Source: Streptomyces longispororuber (GTDB lineage Bacteria; Actinomycetota; Actinomycetes; Streptomycetales; Streptomycetaceae). Taken from it: a stretch of DNA of 39,500 bases. Positions 22,041 through 30,302 of this stretch are shown here, in pieces. A program made the position numbers and the translations under genes. Where the stretch lies: NCBI RefSeq assembly GCF_024448165.1, contig NZ_JAMOLN010000084.1:1-39500 (forward strand), given 5' to 3'. The notes below the pieces were generated by a model that had not been told where the DNA came from, ran no database searches, and worked only from the letters and a program-made list of their open reading frames with translations. The number at the start of each line of letters is the position of its first letter. Positions within the stretch are counted from its first letter, which is position 1.

Positions 22041-22228
22041 GACGACACCCCAACTCGGCGGAAGGTTGTACGAGTTCCGCAAGGTGAGAGGAAACCCTCA
22101 GGTAACACGTTTGTTCGGGATTAACCCCGGTAACTCGGTTACGCTGCCGCGGGTCTGGCCAAGGGATCACATGGGGTGGCCGGGCGCAGTGGGGGTAGTA
22201 CGGGCCTGACCGGGCCCGGGGGGTGGAC
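22041..22228 (+). promoter_or_regulatory. Island upstream region with an ECF-sigma-like promoter candidate
   Basis: The 188 bases before the glycan island hold GCGGAA/TTCCGC (6-base arms, 11-base loop, about 22058-22080) and GTAAC-TCG-GTTAC near 22130-22142. GGAAA (22090-22094) and GTT (22113-22115) are separated by 18 bases, resembling the GGAAT-N18-GTT consensus of the thiol-stress ECF sigma factor SigR, with one mismatch. A 12-codon frame MGWPGAVGVVRA (22171-22209) with AAGGGA upstream also occurs. All are weak on their own. Confidence 0.3.
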
Positions 22229-23863
22229 ATGTCGTCGATTGACTCTGCCCGCATGTCCGGAGGTCCAGGCGCCGGGGGGCGTCGTTCCGGTCATCGGGGT
22301 GGCAGGCGTGGGACCGCGGAGGCGCCGGCGCTCGGGCTGCTGCCCGCACCGCCCTCGCACGCGGAGAAGTACTCGTACGTGAAGCGGCGGCTGTGGGTGC
22401 TGACCCTCGCGTCGGTGGTCAGCTTCGGCTGTCTGACCGTCAGCCAGGTGGCCCTCGCCAAGGCCAGCCCGCTGACCTGGATCTTCGCTCCACCGCTGTT
22501 CTTCACCGTCGTCTACTACCTGGTGTCGTTGCGGGTGAACGGCTTCACGCGCGACTTCGACTTCGGCCACCACCAGCGACTGGTGCGGGGCTGGCGGCCG
22601 CCCGTGTATCCCAGCGTCGACGTCTTCCTGCCGGTGTGCGGAGAGCCGATCGAGGTGCTGCACAACACCTGGACGCACGTGCGCCAGCTGGCGGACCGCT
22701 ACCCCGGCCGCTGCGTCCCCTTCGTCCTCGACGACGGAGCCAGCCCGGAACTCGCGGCCATGGCCCGGGACTTCGGGTTCCGCTACGGCACCCGGGAGAA
22801 CCGCGGCTGGTTCAAGAAGGCGGGCAACCTGCACTTCGGCTTCGGGCAGTCGGACGGCAAGTACATCCTCATCCTCGACGCCGACTTCACCCCTCGCTCC
22901 GACCTCCTGGAGGAGCTGCTGCCCTACATGGAGGCGGACGAGCGCATCGGGATCGTGCAGTCCCCGCAGTACTTCCGGGTGCTCGACTCGCAGAACTGGA
23001 TCGAGCGCGGGGCCGGGGCCGTGCAGGAGCTCTTCTACCGCTCCGTGCAGGTGTCGCGGCAGGGCAGTGACGGCGCGATCTGTGTCGGCTCCTGCGCCAT
23101 CTACCGGCGGGCCGCCCTGGAGACCAACGGCGGCACCACCCTCATCGAGCACTCCGAGGACGTGCACACCGGGTTCGACCTGCGCGGGCTCGGCTGGGAC
23201 CTCAAGTACGTGCCGGTGGCCCTGTCCACGGGCGTGTGTCCGGACGCCGCCGGGGCCTTCTTCAACCAGCAGTACCGCTGGTGCTCGGGCTCGATGTCGC
23301 TGCTCGGCAGCAAGAAGTTCTGGGACGCGCCGATCAGGTTCTCCAGCCGGCTCTGCTACATGTCCGGCTTCTTCTACTACATCCACACGGCGCTGTTCAC
23401 CTTCATCGCGCCGCTCGTCCCCATCGTGCTCCTGCTGAGCAGCCCCGAGATGCTGCAGGTCAAGCACCTGGTGTGGGTGCTGCCCAGCATCGTCTACACG
23501 ACGCTCATCTTCCCGATGTGGCACAAGGCGCCCTACCGGCTCGAGGCGTGGTCCGCGCGGATGATGTACGGCTGGGCGCACGTCTTCGCCATCTGGGACA
23601 TCCTGCGCAAGCAGCGGATGGGCTGGCAGCCGACCGGCTCCAAGGGAGCCAAGAAGAACAAGACCCGCCGGTTCTGGCTCGGTCTGTGGATCTGGAGCGG
23701 CGGCACCGCCGTGGTCTGGGTCGGCGCGGCCGTGTACCGGCTGTTCACCGGCTACCCGCCGGACTTCGCCCTCGTCCTGTCCTCCGGGCTGTTCTACGCA
23801 CTGGTGGTCGCCCGTGCGCTGATCCAGCCCAAGGAACACCACTCGGCAGGTGAACTCGCATGA
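22229..23863 (+). CDS. Cellulose-synthase-like family 2 glycosyltransferase
   Basis: This 544-residue membrane protein has the marks of a processive beta-glycan synthase. They are Asp168-Asp169 (VLDDGA), the DxD Asp217/Asp219 (ILDADF), Glu310-Asp311 in HSEDVHTG (canonical TED) and Q347-Q-Y-R-W351 (QxxRW). Two transmembrane helices precede the catalytic domain (about 56-77, 83-102) and about five follow (376-532), giving a channel of the BcsA type. No C-terminal PilZ domain is present, so direct c-di-GMP control is unlikely. The basic N-terminus (GGPGAGGRRSGHRGGRRG) is probably cytosolic. ATG 22229 follows a GGGGGGT stretch; GTG 22223 would add two residues. It overlaps the GH26 gene by ATGA. 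The polymer is unknown. Confidence 0.88.
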   Translation: MSSIDSARMSGGPGAGGRRSGHRGGRRGTAEAPALGLLPAPPSHAEKYSYVKRRLWVLTLASVVSFGCLTVSQVALAKASPLTWIFAPPLFFTVVYYLVSLRVNGFTRDFDFGHHQRLVRGWRPPVYPSVDVFLPVCGEPIEVLHNTWTHVRQLADRYPGRCVPFVLDDGASPELAAMARDFGFRYGTRENRGWFKKAGNLHFGFGQSDGKYILILDADFTPRSDLLEELLPYMEADERIGIVQSPQYFRVLDSQNWIERGAGAVQELFYRSVQVSRQGSDGAICVGSCAIYRRAALETNGGTTLIEHSEDVHTGFDLRGLGWDLKYVPVALSTGVCPDAAGAFFNQQYRWCSGSMSLLGSKKFWDAPIRFSSRLCYMSGFFYYIHTALFTFIAPLVPIVLLLSSPEMLQVKHLVWVLPSIVYTTLIFPMWHKAPYRLEAWSARMMYGWAHVFAIWDILRKQRMGWQPTGSKGAKKNKTRRFWLGLWIWSGGTAVVWVGAAVYRLFTGYPPDFALVLSSGLFYALVVARALIQPKEHHSAGELA

Positions 23864-24867
23864 ACCGCAAGGCCCTTCTTCCGCTGTGCGCCGCGCTGGT
23901 GGCCCTGACGGGGATCTCCGGCTGCGGGATGCTGGGCGGTGACGACGACCCCGCGGCCAAGGCCGCCCACGCGCCGGCCGCCGACTCCTCCGGTAGCTCC
24001 GCCGCGAAGGCCCCGTACGACGTGACCGGGCTGCTCCACCCCGACAAGGAGTACTTCGGGGTCGCCGTGGACGGCGCGCCCAGTTCGATGAAGCCCGTGG
24101 ACGCCTTCGCCGGGACCGTGGGCAAGAAGCCGAACCTGGTCGGCTCGTACTCCGCGTGGGGCGACGGCTTCAACGCGCCCGGCGCGCGCAACGTGTTCGA
24201 CGACGGCGGGATGCTGTACGTGTCGTGGGAGCCGTTCAAGCCCGGCCTGGACAAGATCGCCGACGGCTCGCAGGACGCGTACATCAAGAAGTACGCGGAG
24301 AGCGTGCGCACGACGGACGTGCCCGTCGCGATCAGCTTCGGGCACGAGATGAACGGCCACTGGTACCCCTGGGGCACCAAGAAGACCACCCCGGAGACCT
24401 TCGTCGCGGCGTGGAAGCACATCCACGACGTCTTCCAGGAGGTCGGCGCCACCAACGTCATCTGGGTGTGGAGCCCGAACGTCGTCAATCCGGTGCGGTC
24501 CGTGCAGCTGAAGCCGTACTGGCCCGGTGACGCCTACGTGGACTGGGTCGGCATCGTCGGCTACTGGACGACGACCGGTGCCCACACCTTCGACACGCTG
24601 TACGGGCCGTCCCGCCGGCAGATCGAGGGGTTCACCGACAAGCCGGTGCTGATCAGCGAGACCTCGGCGGAACCGGGTGACCGGCGGCGGGCCGACGTGC
24701 GTGCGCTGCTCGACGGGGTCAGGCAGGACGACGACGTCATCGGCTTCCTGTGGTTCAACATCCCCAAGCGCGCCGACTGGCGGATCCAGAGCAGTCCGCT
24801 CGCGCTGGCCGAGTTCAAGCGCCTGATCGCGGACGACGCCTTCGGCTTCGAGGTGCCGCGCCCATGA
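23860..24867 (+). CDS. GH26-like glycoside hydrolase lipoprotein
   Basis: The 335-residue protein has a lipoprotein signal (LTGISGCG, lipid-modified Cys22), a disordered Ala/Ser linker to about residue 52 and a GH26-like TIM barrel. The acid/base is Glu163 in FGHEMNGHWYPWG and the nucleophile is Glu267 in VLISETSAE; both clan GH-A glutamates are present. GH26 members cleave beta-mannan or mixed-linkage beta-glucans, so the substrate cannot be fixed from sequence. It is anchored outside the membrane. Its four-base overlaps with the GT2 gene before it and the next gene after it suggest joint function, in the way endoglucanase BcsZ accompanies cellulose synthase. A CAGGTGA Shine-Dalgarno lies within the GT2 end. 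Confidence 0.88.
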   Translation: MNRKALLPLCAALVALTGISGCGMLGGDDDPAAKAAHAPAADSSGSSAAKAPYDVTGLLHPDKEYFGVAVDGAPSSMKPVDAFAGTVGKKPNLVGSYSAWGDGFNAPGARNVFDDGGMLYVSWEPFKPGLDKIADGSQDAYIKKYAESVRTTDVPVAISFGHEMNGHWYPWGTKKTTPETFVAAWKHIHDVFQEVGATNVIWVWSPNVVNPVRSVQLKPYWPGDAYVDWVGIVGYWTTTGAHTFDTLYGPSRRQIEGFTDKPVLISETSAEPGDRRRADVRALLDGVRQDDDVIGFLWFNIPKRADWRIQSSPLALAEFKRLIADDAFGFEVPRP

Positions 24868-26612
24868 GCACTCCACCGCACAGCGGCCGGCCGGATCCCC
24901 GGGGCTACCCGCCGCACCAGGAGCAGCCGCAGGTGTACATCCCGCAGCAGCCCACGGCCGGGCAACAGGCCTACGGGCAACAGGCGTACGGGCAGCAGAC
25001 CTACGGGCAGCAGGACTACGCCCAGCAGGATCACGGCCAGCAGTCCTACGGGCAGCAGGAGTTCGGCCAGTACGCCGGTCAGCAGTACGCCACGGCCCCG
25101 GGCCAGAGCCAGTACGGGCACTACGGCCAGTCCGCCGCACAGCAGTACCCGCCGCTCTACGACGTCGACCAGGACGCCGAGTACGCGGACTACTACGTCC
25201 CCGAGTACACCGTCCTGGAACCCGAGCCGGAGCCGGAGCCGGACCCCGGCTACGTGCTGCCCGAGGTCCCGGTGTCGTCCTGGTCGGTCGACAACAGCCG
25301 GTCGGCGTGGATCAGCCGGGGTGCCCTCGTGCTGATCCTGCTGGTGCAGGCGGGGCTGTCGTTCCGGCTCGGCGGGAGCGCCTTCGCCCAGGAGGCGAAG
25401 TTCCTGATGTCCGACGGTGAACTGTCGGGTCTCATCTCCCGGTTCGGGCTGACCGGGGCCCGGTCGCTGAGCCTGGCGTGGGCGCTCGGGGCGACGGCGC
25501 TGCTGTTCGGTGCGACGCGGCTGCTGTTCAACGCGCGGGCCGGTCTCGCGGCCGCCGCCGTGTACTCCGTACTGGAGTCGACCGCCTTCACCGGCCGGTA
25601 CGCCTCCACCCACTCGCTGTCGCTGTTCCTGCTGGCCGCGTCCTTGTGGCTGCTGGCCAGGACCCGGCAGGCGGGCCCGCTGGCGGTGCTCCCGGCGGCG
25701 CCGTTCGCGGCCCTCGCACCGTTCGCCGCGTACTCGGCCGCGCTCTACCTGCCGACGCTCACCGTGCTCGCCGTCCTCACCGCCCACCGGTCCCGCGGCA
25801 TCGGCGCGTTCGCACGCGGCGGTCTGTTCGCCGTGGCCACGGGTGCGCTGTGTGCCGTGGGCGTGCGGCTCGTCGGCATGCCGGGCGGCTGGCGGGCCCT
25901 GGGCGACGACAGCGCGTTCGGCCTCCTGGAGCAGAGCGCGAAGTGGAGCGGGGTCGCCCTGCTCGTGGCGGTCATCGGTGCGGTCGGCTACGTCCGGCGG
26001 GCGCGGATGGGCGAGATGCCGTGGGCCGGGGGCGCGGTGCAGGGGACGGTCCGGCGGGCCGCCCTCGGGCTGACCATGTGCGCCACGCCGCTGCTCGCCC
26101 CGCTCTACCAGGCCTGGCTCGGCAACGGCAGTTCGCTGCACATCCACGTCGGCTTCGGGCTGCTCTTCGCGGTGCCGATGGCGGGCCTCGGCGTCTCCCG
26201 GATGATGGGCGCCCACTTCCGGTACCCGCAGATCGGCATCATGGTCTACGTCGCCGCCCTCGTCATCGGCATGGCACAGACCCGCGAGCTGTACCGGCCG
26301 CCGGACTCGGCCGCCGTGATCGGTGCCCTGCGCGACGTCGTGGACGACAAGGGCAGCTATCTGAGCGACGACCCGGAGATCTCCGCGTACTACCTGCGTG
26401 CGCAGACGCGGCCCGGGCAGTGGCACCAGGCGGACCGGGGTGCTGCCCTGTCCGCGGCGGTGGAGAAGCACTCCTACGACGCGATCGTGCTGCGCAGCGC
26501 CACGGTGCCCGAGGCGCTCCGCGGTGACGAGGACTACCGACAGCTGGCCGTGGTGCGGCCCGCGGGCAAGGGCGGCACGCAGGAGCCGTACCGGATCTGG
26601 GTGAAGCGATGA
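24864..26612 (+). CDS. Polytopic GT-C-like membrane protein with prion-like GQQxY repeat N-terminus
   Basis: The 582-residue protein begins with about 145 hydrophilic residues rich in Gln, Tyr, Gly and Pro. Seven pentapeptides of type GQQxY lie at residues 33-67, followed by an EPEPEPEPDP stretch (119-128). About ten hydrophobic helices follow (first ISRGALVLILLVQAGLSF), and a C-terminal extracytoplasmic domain (about 470-582). The arrangement of loops, including GRYASTHSLSLFLLAASLWL, resembles GT-C glycosyltransferases of the mannosyltransferase type. The usual first-loop Asp-Glu is replaced by QEA, so activity is uncertain. It overlaps both neighbours by ATGA. The low-complexity tail may drive clustering of the synthase complex; that is inference. 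Confidence 0.8.
   Translation: MSTPPHSGRPDPRGYPPHQEQPQVYIPQQPTAGQQAYGQQAYGQQTYGQQDYAQQDHGQQSYGQQEFGQYAGQQYATAPGQSQYGHYGQSAAQQYPPLYDVDQDAEYADYYVPEYTVLEPEPEPEPDPGYVLPEVPVSSWSVDNSRSAWISRGALVLILLVQAGLSFRLGGSAFAQEAKFLMSDGELSGLISRFGLTGARSLSLAWALGATALLFGATRLLFNARAGLAAAAVYSVLESTAFTGRYASTHSLSLFLLAASLWLLARTRQAGPLAVLPAAPFAALAPFAAYSAALYLPTLTVLAVLTAHRSRGIGAFARGGLFAVATGALCAVGVRLVGMPGGWRALGDDSAFGLLEQSAKWSGVALLVAVIGAVGYVRRARMGEMPWAGGAVQGTVRRAALGLTMCATPLLAPLYQAWLGNGSSLHIHVGFGLLFAVPMAGLGVSRMMGAHFRYPQIGIMVYVAALVIGMAQTRELYRPPDSAAVIGALRDVVDDKGSYLSDDPEISAYYLRAQTRPGQWHQADRGAALSAAVEKHSYDAIVLRSATVPEALRGDEDYRQLAVVRPAGKGGTQEPYRIWVKR
24960..25064 (+). repeat. Seven 15-base units encoding GQQxY pentapeptides
   Basis: Seven consecutive 15-base units encode GQQAY, GQQAY, GQQTY, GQQDY, AQQDH, GQQSY and GQQEF. 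The first four are the most alike (pattern GGGCARCAGNNCTAC), which indicates recent slippage or unequal crossing-over. Diverged copies continue to about 25130. Confidence 0.9.
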
Positions 26613-28162
26613 CCGCGTACACGCCCCCGGCGGCCGACGCGACGGCCGAGCGGGAACCCGCTACGGGCACGCGCTCGGAGCGCCGCCGCGCCGGTGCGGC
26701 GGCGGGGGACGGACCGGCGGGCTCCGCGTGGCTCGCGTTCCTGCTGCCCGCGCTGGTCGCGCTGGCCTGTGTGGTGCCCGGGCTGGGCGACCGCCAGCTG
26801 TGGCGCGACGAGCACGCCACCTGGTGGGCGTCGTCGCTGTCCTGGCACGACCTCGGCCTGCTCATCGACCACATCGACGTCGTCTTCACGCCGTACTACG
26901 CGGCCATGCACCTGTGGATCATGGTCGCGGGTGACTCGCCCGCCATGCTGCGGGTCCCGGAGGCGGCCGCCACGGCGGTCTCGGCGGGACTGATCGGGCT
27001 GGTCGGGCGGCGGATGTTCGCCGTCCGCACGGGACTGCTGGCCGGACTGCTGTTCGCCGTGGTGCCCTCGGTCACCCGGTACGGGCAGGAGGCCAGGCCG
27101 TACGCCTTCGCGACGATGTTCGCGCTGCTGGCCACGCTGCTCCTGCTGCGCGCGCTCGACCGTCCTGGCCTGAAGCCGTGGACGCTGTACGCCCTCGCCG
27201 TGGCGGCGACCGGCTTCAGCCACCTCGTGGCGATGTCGGTGCTCGCCGGGCACCTGTGGCTCGTCGTCCTCGCCAAACGGCGCGGCGACCGCATCGCGGG
27301 CTACGCCTTCGCGGGCGCGGTCCTGCTCGGCCTCTCCATCACGTTCCCGATGGTGGCGCAGGGCAGCGGCCAGAGCGGGCAGATCGCCTGGAACGTCACG
27401 ACGACCAAGGACCTCACGGACTTCCCGGAGACCCTGTTCGGCTCGTGGACCACGGGCGCGCTCGTGATGGGCCTCGGCCTGATCGGGCTGCTGGCGGCCC
27501 GCCGGTACGCGGTGCTGCTCGCCGCCTGGGCCGTCCTGCCCCCGGTCCTCACCTTCCTGACGGCCAACCAGCTGCACCTCTTCCTGCCGCGGTACCTGCT
27601 CTTCACCATCCCGGCCTGGACGCTGCTCGTGGCCGCAGGAGTGACGCGCCTCGCCGGGCGGCTCGAACCGGGGGCCCGGCGCGGCGCCGGCCCGCAGGTC
27701 CTCGGCGCGGTGCTGGTCACGGCCGTCGTCGCCGGATACGCGTACGTGGCGTGGCCGGGCATCGCCGACGCCAAGAAGGACCTGCCGACGGAGCCGGACT
27801 ACCGCGCCGCGGCCGATGTCGTCGCGGCCGGGCAGCGGTCCGGCGACGGGATGGTCTTCAACGGCGGGATGTCGGAGCGCCGGGCCATGGCGTACGAGCT
27901 GCGGGACCGCAAGGCCCCGAAGGACGTGCTCATGGAGTGGACCCCGCAGCAGAACGGCGGGTACGGCGCGACCGAGTGCTCCCGCCCCGCCCGCTGTCTG
28001 ACCGGCGTCGACCGGATCTGGCTGGTCTCCTCGATCGCCGACGGGCGCCCGCCGCTCACCGGCATGAACGAGAAGACGGCCGCCCTGCTCGAGAAGGACT
28101 TCAAGGCCGTGCGCACTGTGAAGCTGAACCACGTCCTGGTGCGGGTGCTGGAACGCGCGTAG
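26609..28162 (+). CDS. GT39-like polyprenol-dependent glycosyltransferase (GT-C fold)
   Basis: This 517-residue protein has a short cytosolic N-terminus, about ten transmembrane helices and a C-terminal extracytoplasmic domain. The first periplasmic-side loop carries Asp67-Glu68 in LWRDEHATWW, the catalytic acidic pair expected of GT-C enzymes. The motif YGQEARPYAF (158-167) is the hallmark of the ArnT/PMT-like mannosyltransferase group. Such enzymes take sugar from polyprenol phosphate on the outer face. A polyprenol-phosphate mannose synthase lies two genes downstream and could supply the donor. It overlaps the previous gene by ATGA and ends 31 bases before the dehydrogenase gene. Confidence 0.85.
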   Translation: MTAYTPPAADATAEREPATGTRSERRRAGAAAGDGPAGSAWLAFLLPALVALACVVPGLGDRQLWRDEHATWWASSLSWHDLGLLIDHIDVVFTPYYAAMHLWIMVAGDSPAMLRVPEAAATAVSAGLIGLVGRRMFAVRTGLLAGLLFAVVPSVTRYGQEARPYAFATMFALLATLLLLRALDRPGLKPWTLYALAVAATGFSHLVAMSVLAGHLWLVVLAKRRGDRIAGYAFAGAVLLGLSITFPMVAQGSGQSGQIAWNVTTTKDLTDFPETLFGSWTTGALVMGLGLIGLLAARRYAVLLAAWAVLPPVLTFLTANQLHLFLPRYLLFTIPAWTLLVAAGVTRLAGRLEPGARRGAGPQVLGAVLVTAVVAGYAYVAWPGIADAKKDLPTEPDYRAAADVVAAGQRSGDGMVFNGGMSERRAMAYELRDRKAPKDVLMEWTPQQNGGYGATECSRPARCLTGVDRIWLVSSIADGRPPLTGMNEKTAALLEKDFKAVRTVKLNHVLVRVLERA

Positions 28163-28193
28163 CAGCGGACAAGAGTGAGAAGGAGGCCGCTCC

Positions 28194-29510
28194 ATGCGGC
28201 TCACCGTCATCGGCACCGGCTACCTCGGTGCCACCCACGCCGCCTGCATGGCGGAGCTCGGGCACGAGGTGCTCGGGGTCGACGTCGACGCGGACAAGAT
28301 CGCCGCACTCGCGGCGGGGCGAACGCCGTTCCACGAACCGGGACTCGAGGAGATGCTCCGGCGGAACCTGGACTCCGGCCGGCTGCGCTTCACCACCTCG
28401 TACGAGGAGGCGGGGGCCTTCGGCGAGGTGCACTTCGTGTGCGTCGGGACGCCGCAGAGCCCGCGCTCGGACGCCGCCGACCTGCGGTACGTCGACGCGG
28501 CCTTCGCCGGTATCGCCCGGCACGCGGCGCCCGGCGCGCTGCTCGTCGGCAAGTCGACGGTGCCGGTGGGGACGGCCCGCCGGCTCGCGGACGCGTATGA
28601 CGCGGAGGTGGCGTGGAACCCGGAGTTCCTGCGCGAGGGCTTCGCCGTGCGGGACACGCTGCGGCCGGACCGGCTGGTGTTCGGGGTCGAGTCGGAGCGG
28701 GCCGGGACGCTGTTGCGCGAGGTGTACGCGCCGGTGCTCGCGGCCGGGACGCCGGTGGTGACCGCCGACTTCCCGACGGCGGAGCTGGTGAAGACCGCGG
28801 CCAACGCCTTCCTCGCCACCAAGATCTCCTTCATCAACGCGATGGCCGAGGTGTGCGAGGCGGCCGGCGGTGACGTCGCGGTCCTCGCCGAGGCGATCGG
28901 GCACGACGACCGGATCGGGCCGAAGTTCCTGCGCGCCGGCGTCGGCTTCGGCGGCGGCTGTCTGCCCAAGGACATCCGGGCCTTCGCGCATCGCGCGGCG
29001 GAGCTGGGGGCGCCGCTCGGTTTCCTGCGGGAGGTCGACGCGATCAACATGCGGCGCCGCGACCGCGTCGTGGAGCTGGCCCGCGAGCTGTGCGGGAGAC
29101 CGGACGGGTCGGTCATGGGCGCCCGGGTCGCCGTGCTCGGCGCCGCGTTCAAACCGGACTCGGACGACATCCGTGACTCGCCGGCGCTGAACGTGGCCGC
29201 GCGCCTCCAGCTGGACGGCGCCGACGTCACGGTCTACGACCCGCAGGCGATGGACAACGCCCGCAAGGCGTTCCCGCTGCTCGGGTACGCCCTGTCGGCC
29301 GAGGACGCGCTGCGCCGGGCCGACGTCGTGCTGCACCTGACGGAGTGGGCCGAATTCCGGGCCCTGGATCCGCGGCAGGCACGACAGTGGGTCTCCCGGC
29401 CGTGCGTCGTGGACGGGCGGGGGGTGCTCGACGCGGCCGCATGGGCCGCGGCGGGCTGGAGTTTCCGGGCGCTGGGCAGGTCCGCGCCCGGTGGGGAGGG
29501 AAAGAGATGA
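28194..29510 (+). CDS. UDP-glucose 6-dehydrogenase
   Basis: The 438-residue enzyme should oxidise UDP-glucose to UDP-glucuronate in two NAD-dependent steps. The N-terminal Rossmann fold has GTGYLG (7-12). The catalytic Cys256 lies in GFGGGCLPKDIRAF, Lys200 in AELVKTAANAF, and the C-terminal NAD/UDP domain has GAAFKPDSDDIRDSPAL. Its motifs fit UDP-glucose better than UDP-ManNAc dehydrogenases, though relatives overlap. A strong GAAGGAGG precedes the ATG. It provides an acidic-sugar precursor within the glycan island and overlaps the PPM synthase gene by ATGA. Confidence 0.92.
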   Translation: MRLTVIGTGYLGATHAACMAELGHEVLGVDVDADKIAALAAGRTPFHEPGLEEMLRRNLDSGRLRFTTSYEEAGAFGEVHFVCVGTPQSPRSDAADLRYVDAAFAGIARHAAPGALLVGKSTVPVGTARRLADAYDAEVAWNPEFLREGFAVRDTLRPDRLVFGVESERAGTLLREVYAPVLAAGTPVVTADFPTAELVKTAANAFLATKISFINAMAEVCEAAGGDVAVLAEAIGHDDRIGPKFLRAGVGFGGGCLPKDIRAFAHRAAELGAPLGFLREVDAINMRRRDRVVELARELCGRPDGSVMGARVAVLGAAFKPDSDDIRDSPALNVAARLQLDGADVTVYDPQAMDNARKAFPLLGYALSAEDALRRADVVLHLTEWAEFRALDPRQARQWVSRPCVVDGRGVLDAAAWAAAGWSFRALGRSAPGGEGKR

Positions 29511-30295
29511 CGTACGCACAGGGCAGCGCGGATCTGGGGAGATCCGACGCCCGGGTCACCGTGGTGATGCCCACCTACAACGAGGCGGCCAATCTGCCGC
29601 GCATCGCCGAGCTGGTCCTCGGGCAGCCGGTTCCGCGGCTGCGGCTGATGGTCGTGGACGACTCCAGCCCGGACGGCACGGGCCGGCTGGCGGAGGAGCT
29701 CGCGGAGAAGTACAACGCCGATCTGCCGGACGGCGAGCGGCGGATGAGCGTGCTGCACCGGGTCGAGAAGGACGGGCTCGGGCGGGCGTACGCGGCCGGG
29801 ATGAGCGCGGCCGTCGCCGAGGGGGCGGCGTACGTGGTGCAGATGGACGCCGACGGCTCGCACCCGGCGCAGGCGCTGCCGCGGATGCTGGCGGCGGCCG
29901 AGGAGTCCGGGGCGGGGCTGGTCATCGGGAGCCGGTACGTCGAGGGCGGCTCGCTCGACGAGGAGTGGGGCTGGCACCGCAAGGCGCTGTCCCGGTTCGC
30001 CAACGGGTACGCGCGCACCGTGCTCGGCACCCGGCAGATCTCCGACCTCACGGCCGGGTTCACGATGTGGCGCGCCGACGTGCTCGCCGCCGTCGACGTG
30101 CGGTCCCTGGACAGCGCGGGCTACAGCTTCCAGGTGGAGCTCAAGTACAAGGCCGTGCGCGGGGGTTGTGAGGTCGTCGAGATCCCGATCCGGTTCGAGG
30201 AGCGGACCGAGGGGGAGTCGAAGATGAGCCTCGCCACGCAGGTCGAGTCGGCGATGATCCCGCTGCGGCTGCGCCGTCGCTACCGGGGGCTCTGA
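29507..30295 (+). CDS. Polyprenol-phosphate mannose synthase (DPM1-like GT2)
   Basis: The 262-residue soluble-looking GT2 has VVMPTYNEAANLPRI at the start, the nucleotide-binding VVDDSSPDGTG (Asp51-Asp52) and the DxD in QMDADGSHP (Asp114/Asp116). It has the conserved C-terminal segment AGYSFQVELKYKAVRGGCEV plus EIPIRFEER. It should transfer mannose from GDP-mannose to polyprenol phosphate on the inner membrane face. No C-terminal transmembrane domain and no fused apolipoprotein N-acyltransferase, as in some actinobacterial Ppm1 proteins, is present. ATG 29507 overlaps the dehydrogenase stop (ATGA). The GtrA gene begins seven bases downstream. Confidence 0.9.
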   Translation: MTYAQGSADLGRSDARVTVVMPTYNEAANLPRIAELVLGQPVPRLRLMVVDDSSPDGTGRLAEELAEKYNADLPDGERRMSVLHRVEKDGLGRAYAAGMSAAVAEGAAYVVQMDADGSHPAQALPRMLAAAEESGAGLVIGSRYVEGGSLDEEWGWHRKALSRFANGYARTVLGTRQISDLTAGFTMWRADVLAAVDVRSLDSAGYSFQVELKYKAVRGGCEVVEIPIRFEERTEGESKMSLATQVESAMIPLRLRRRYRGL

Positions 30296-30302
30296 GCCGT
30301 CG

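Noticed and set aside
22041..22228. A c-di-AMP (ydaO-type) riboswitch upstream of the island
   Set aside because: Such riboswitches often precede streptomycete cell-wall genes, but I could not find the conserved core segments or the paired helices in this gap.
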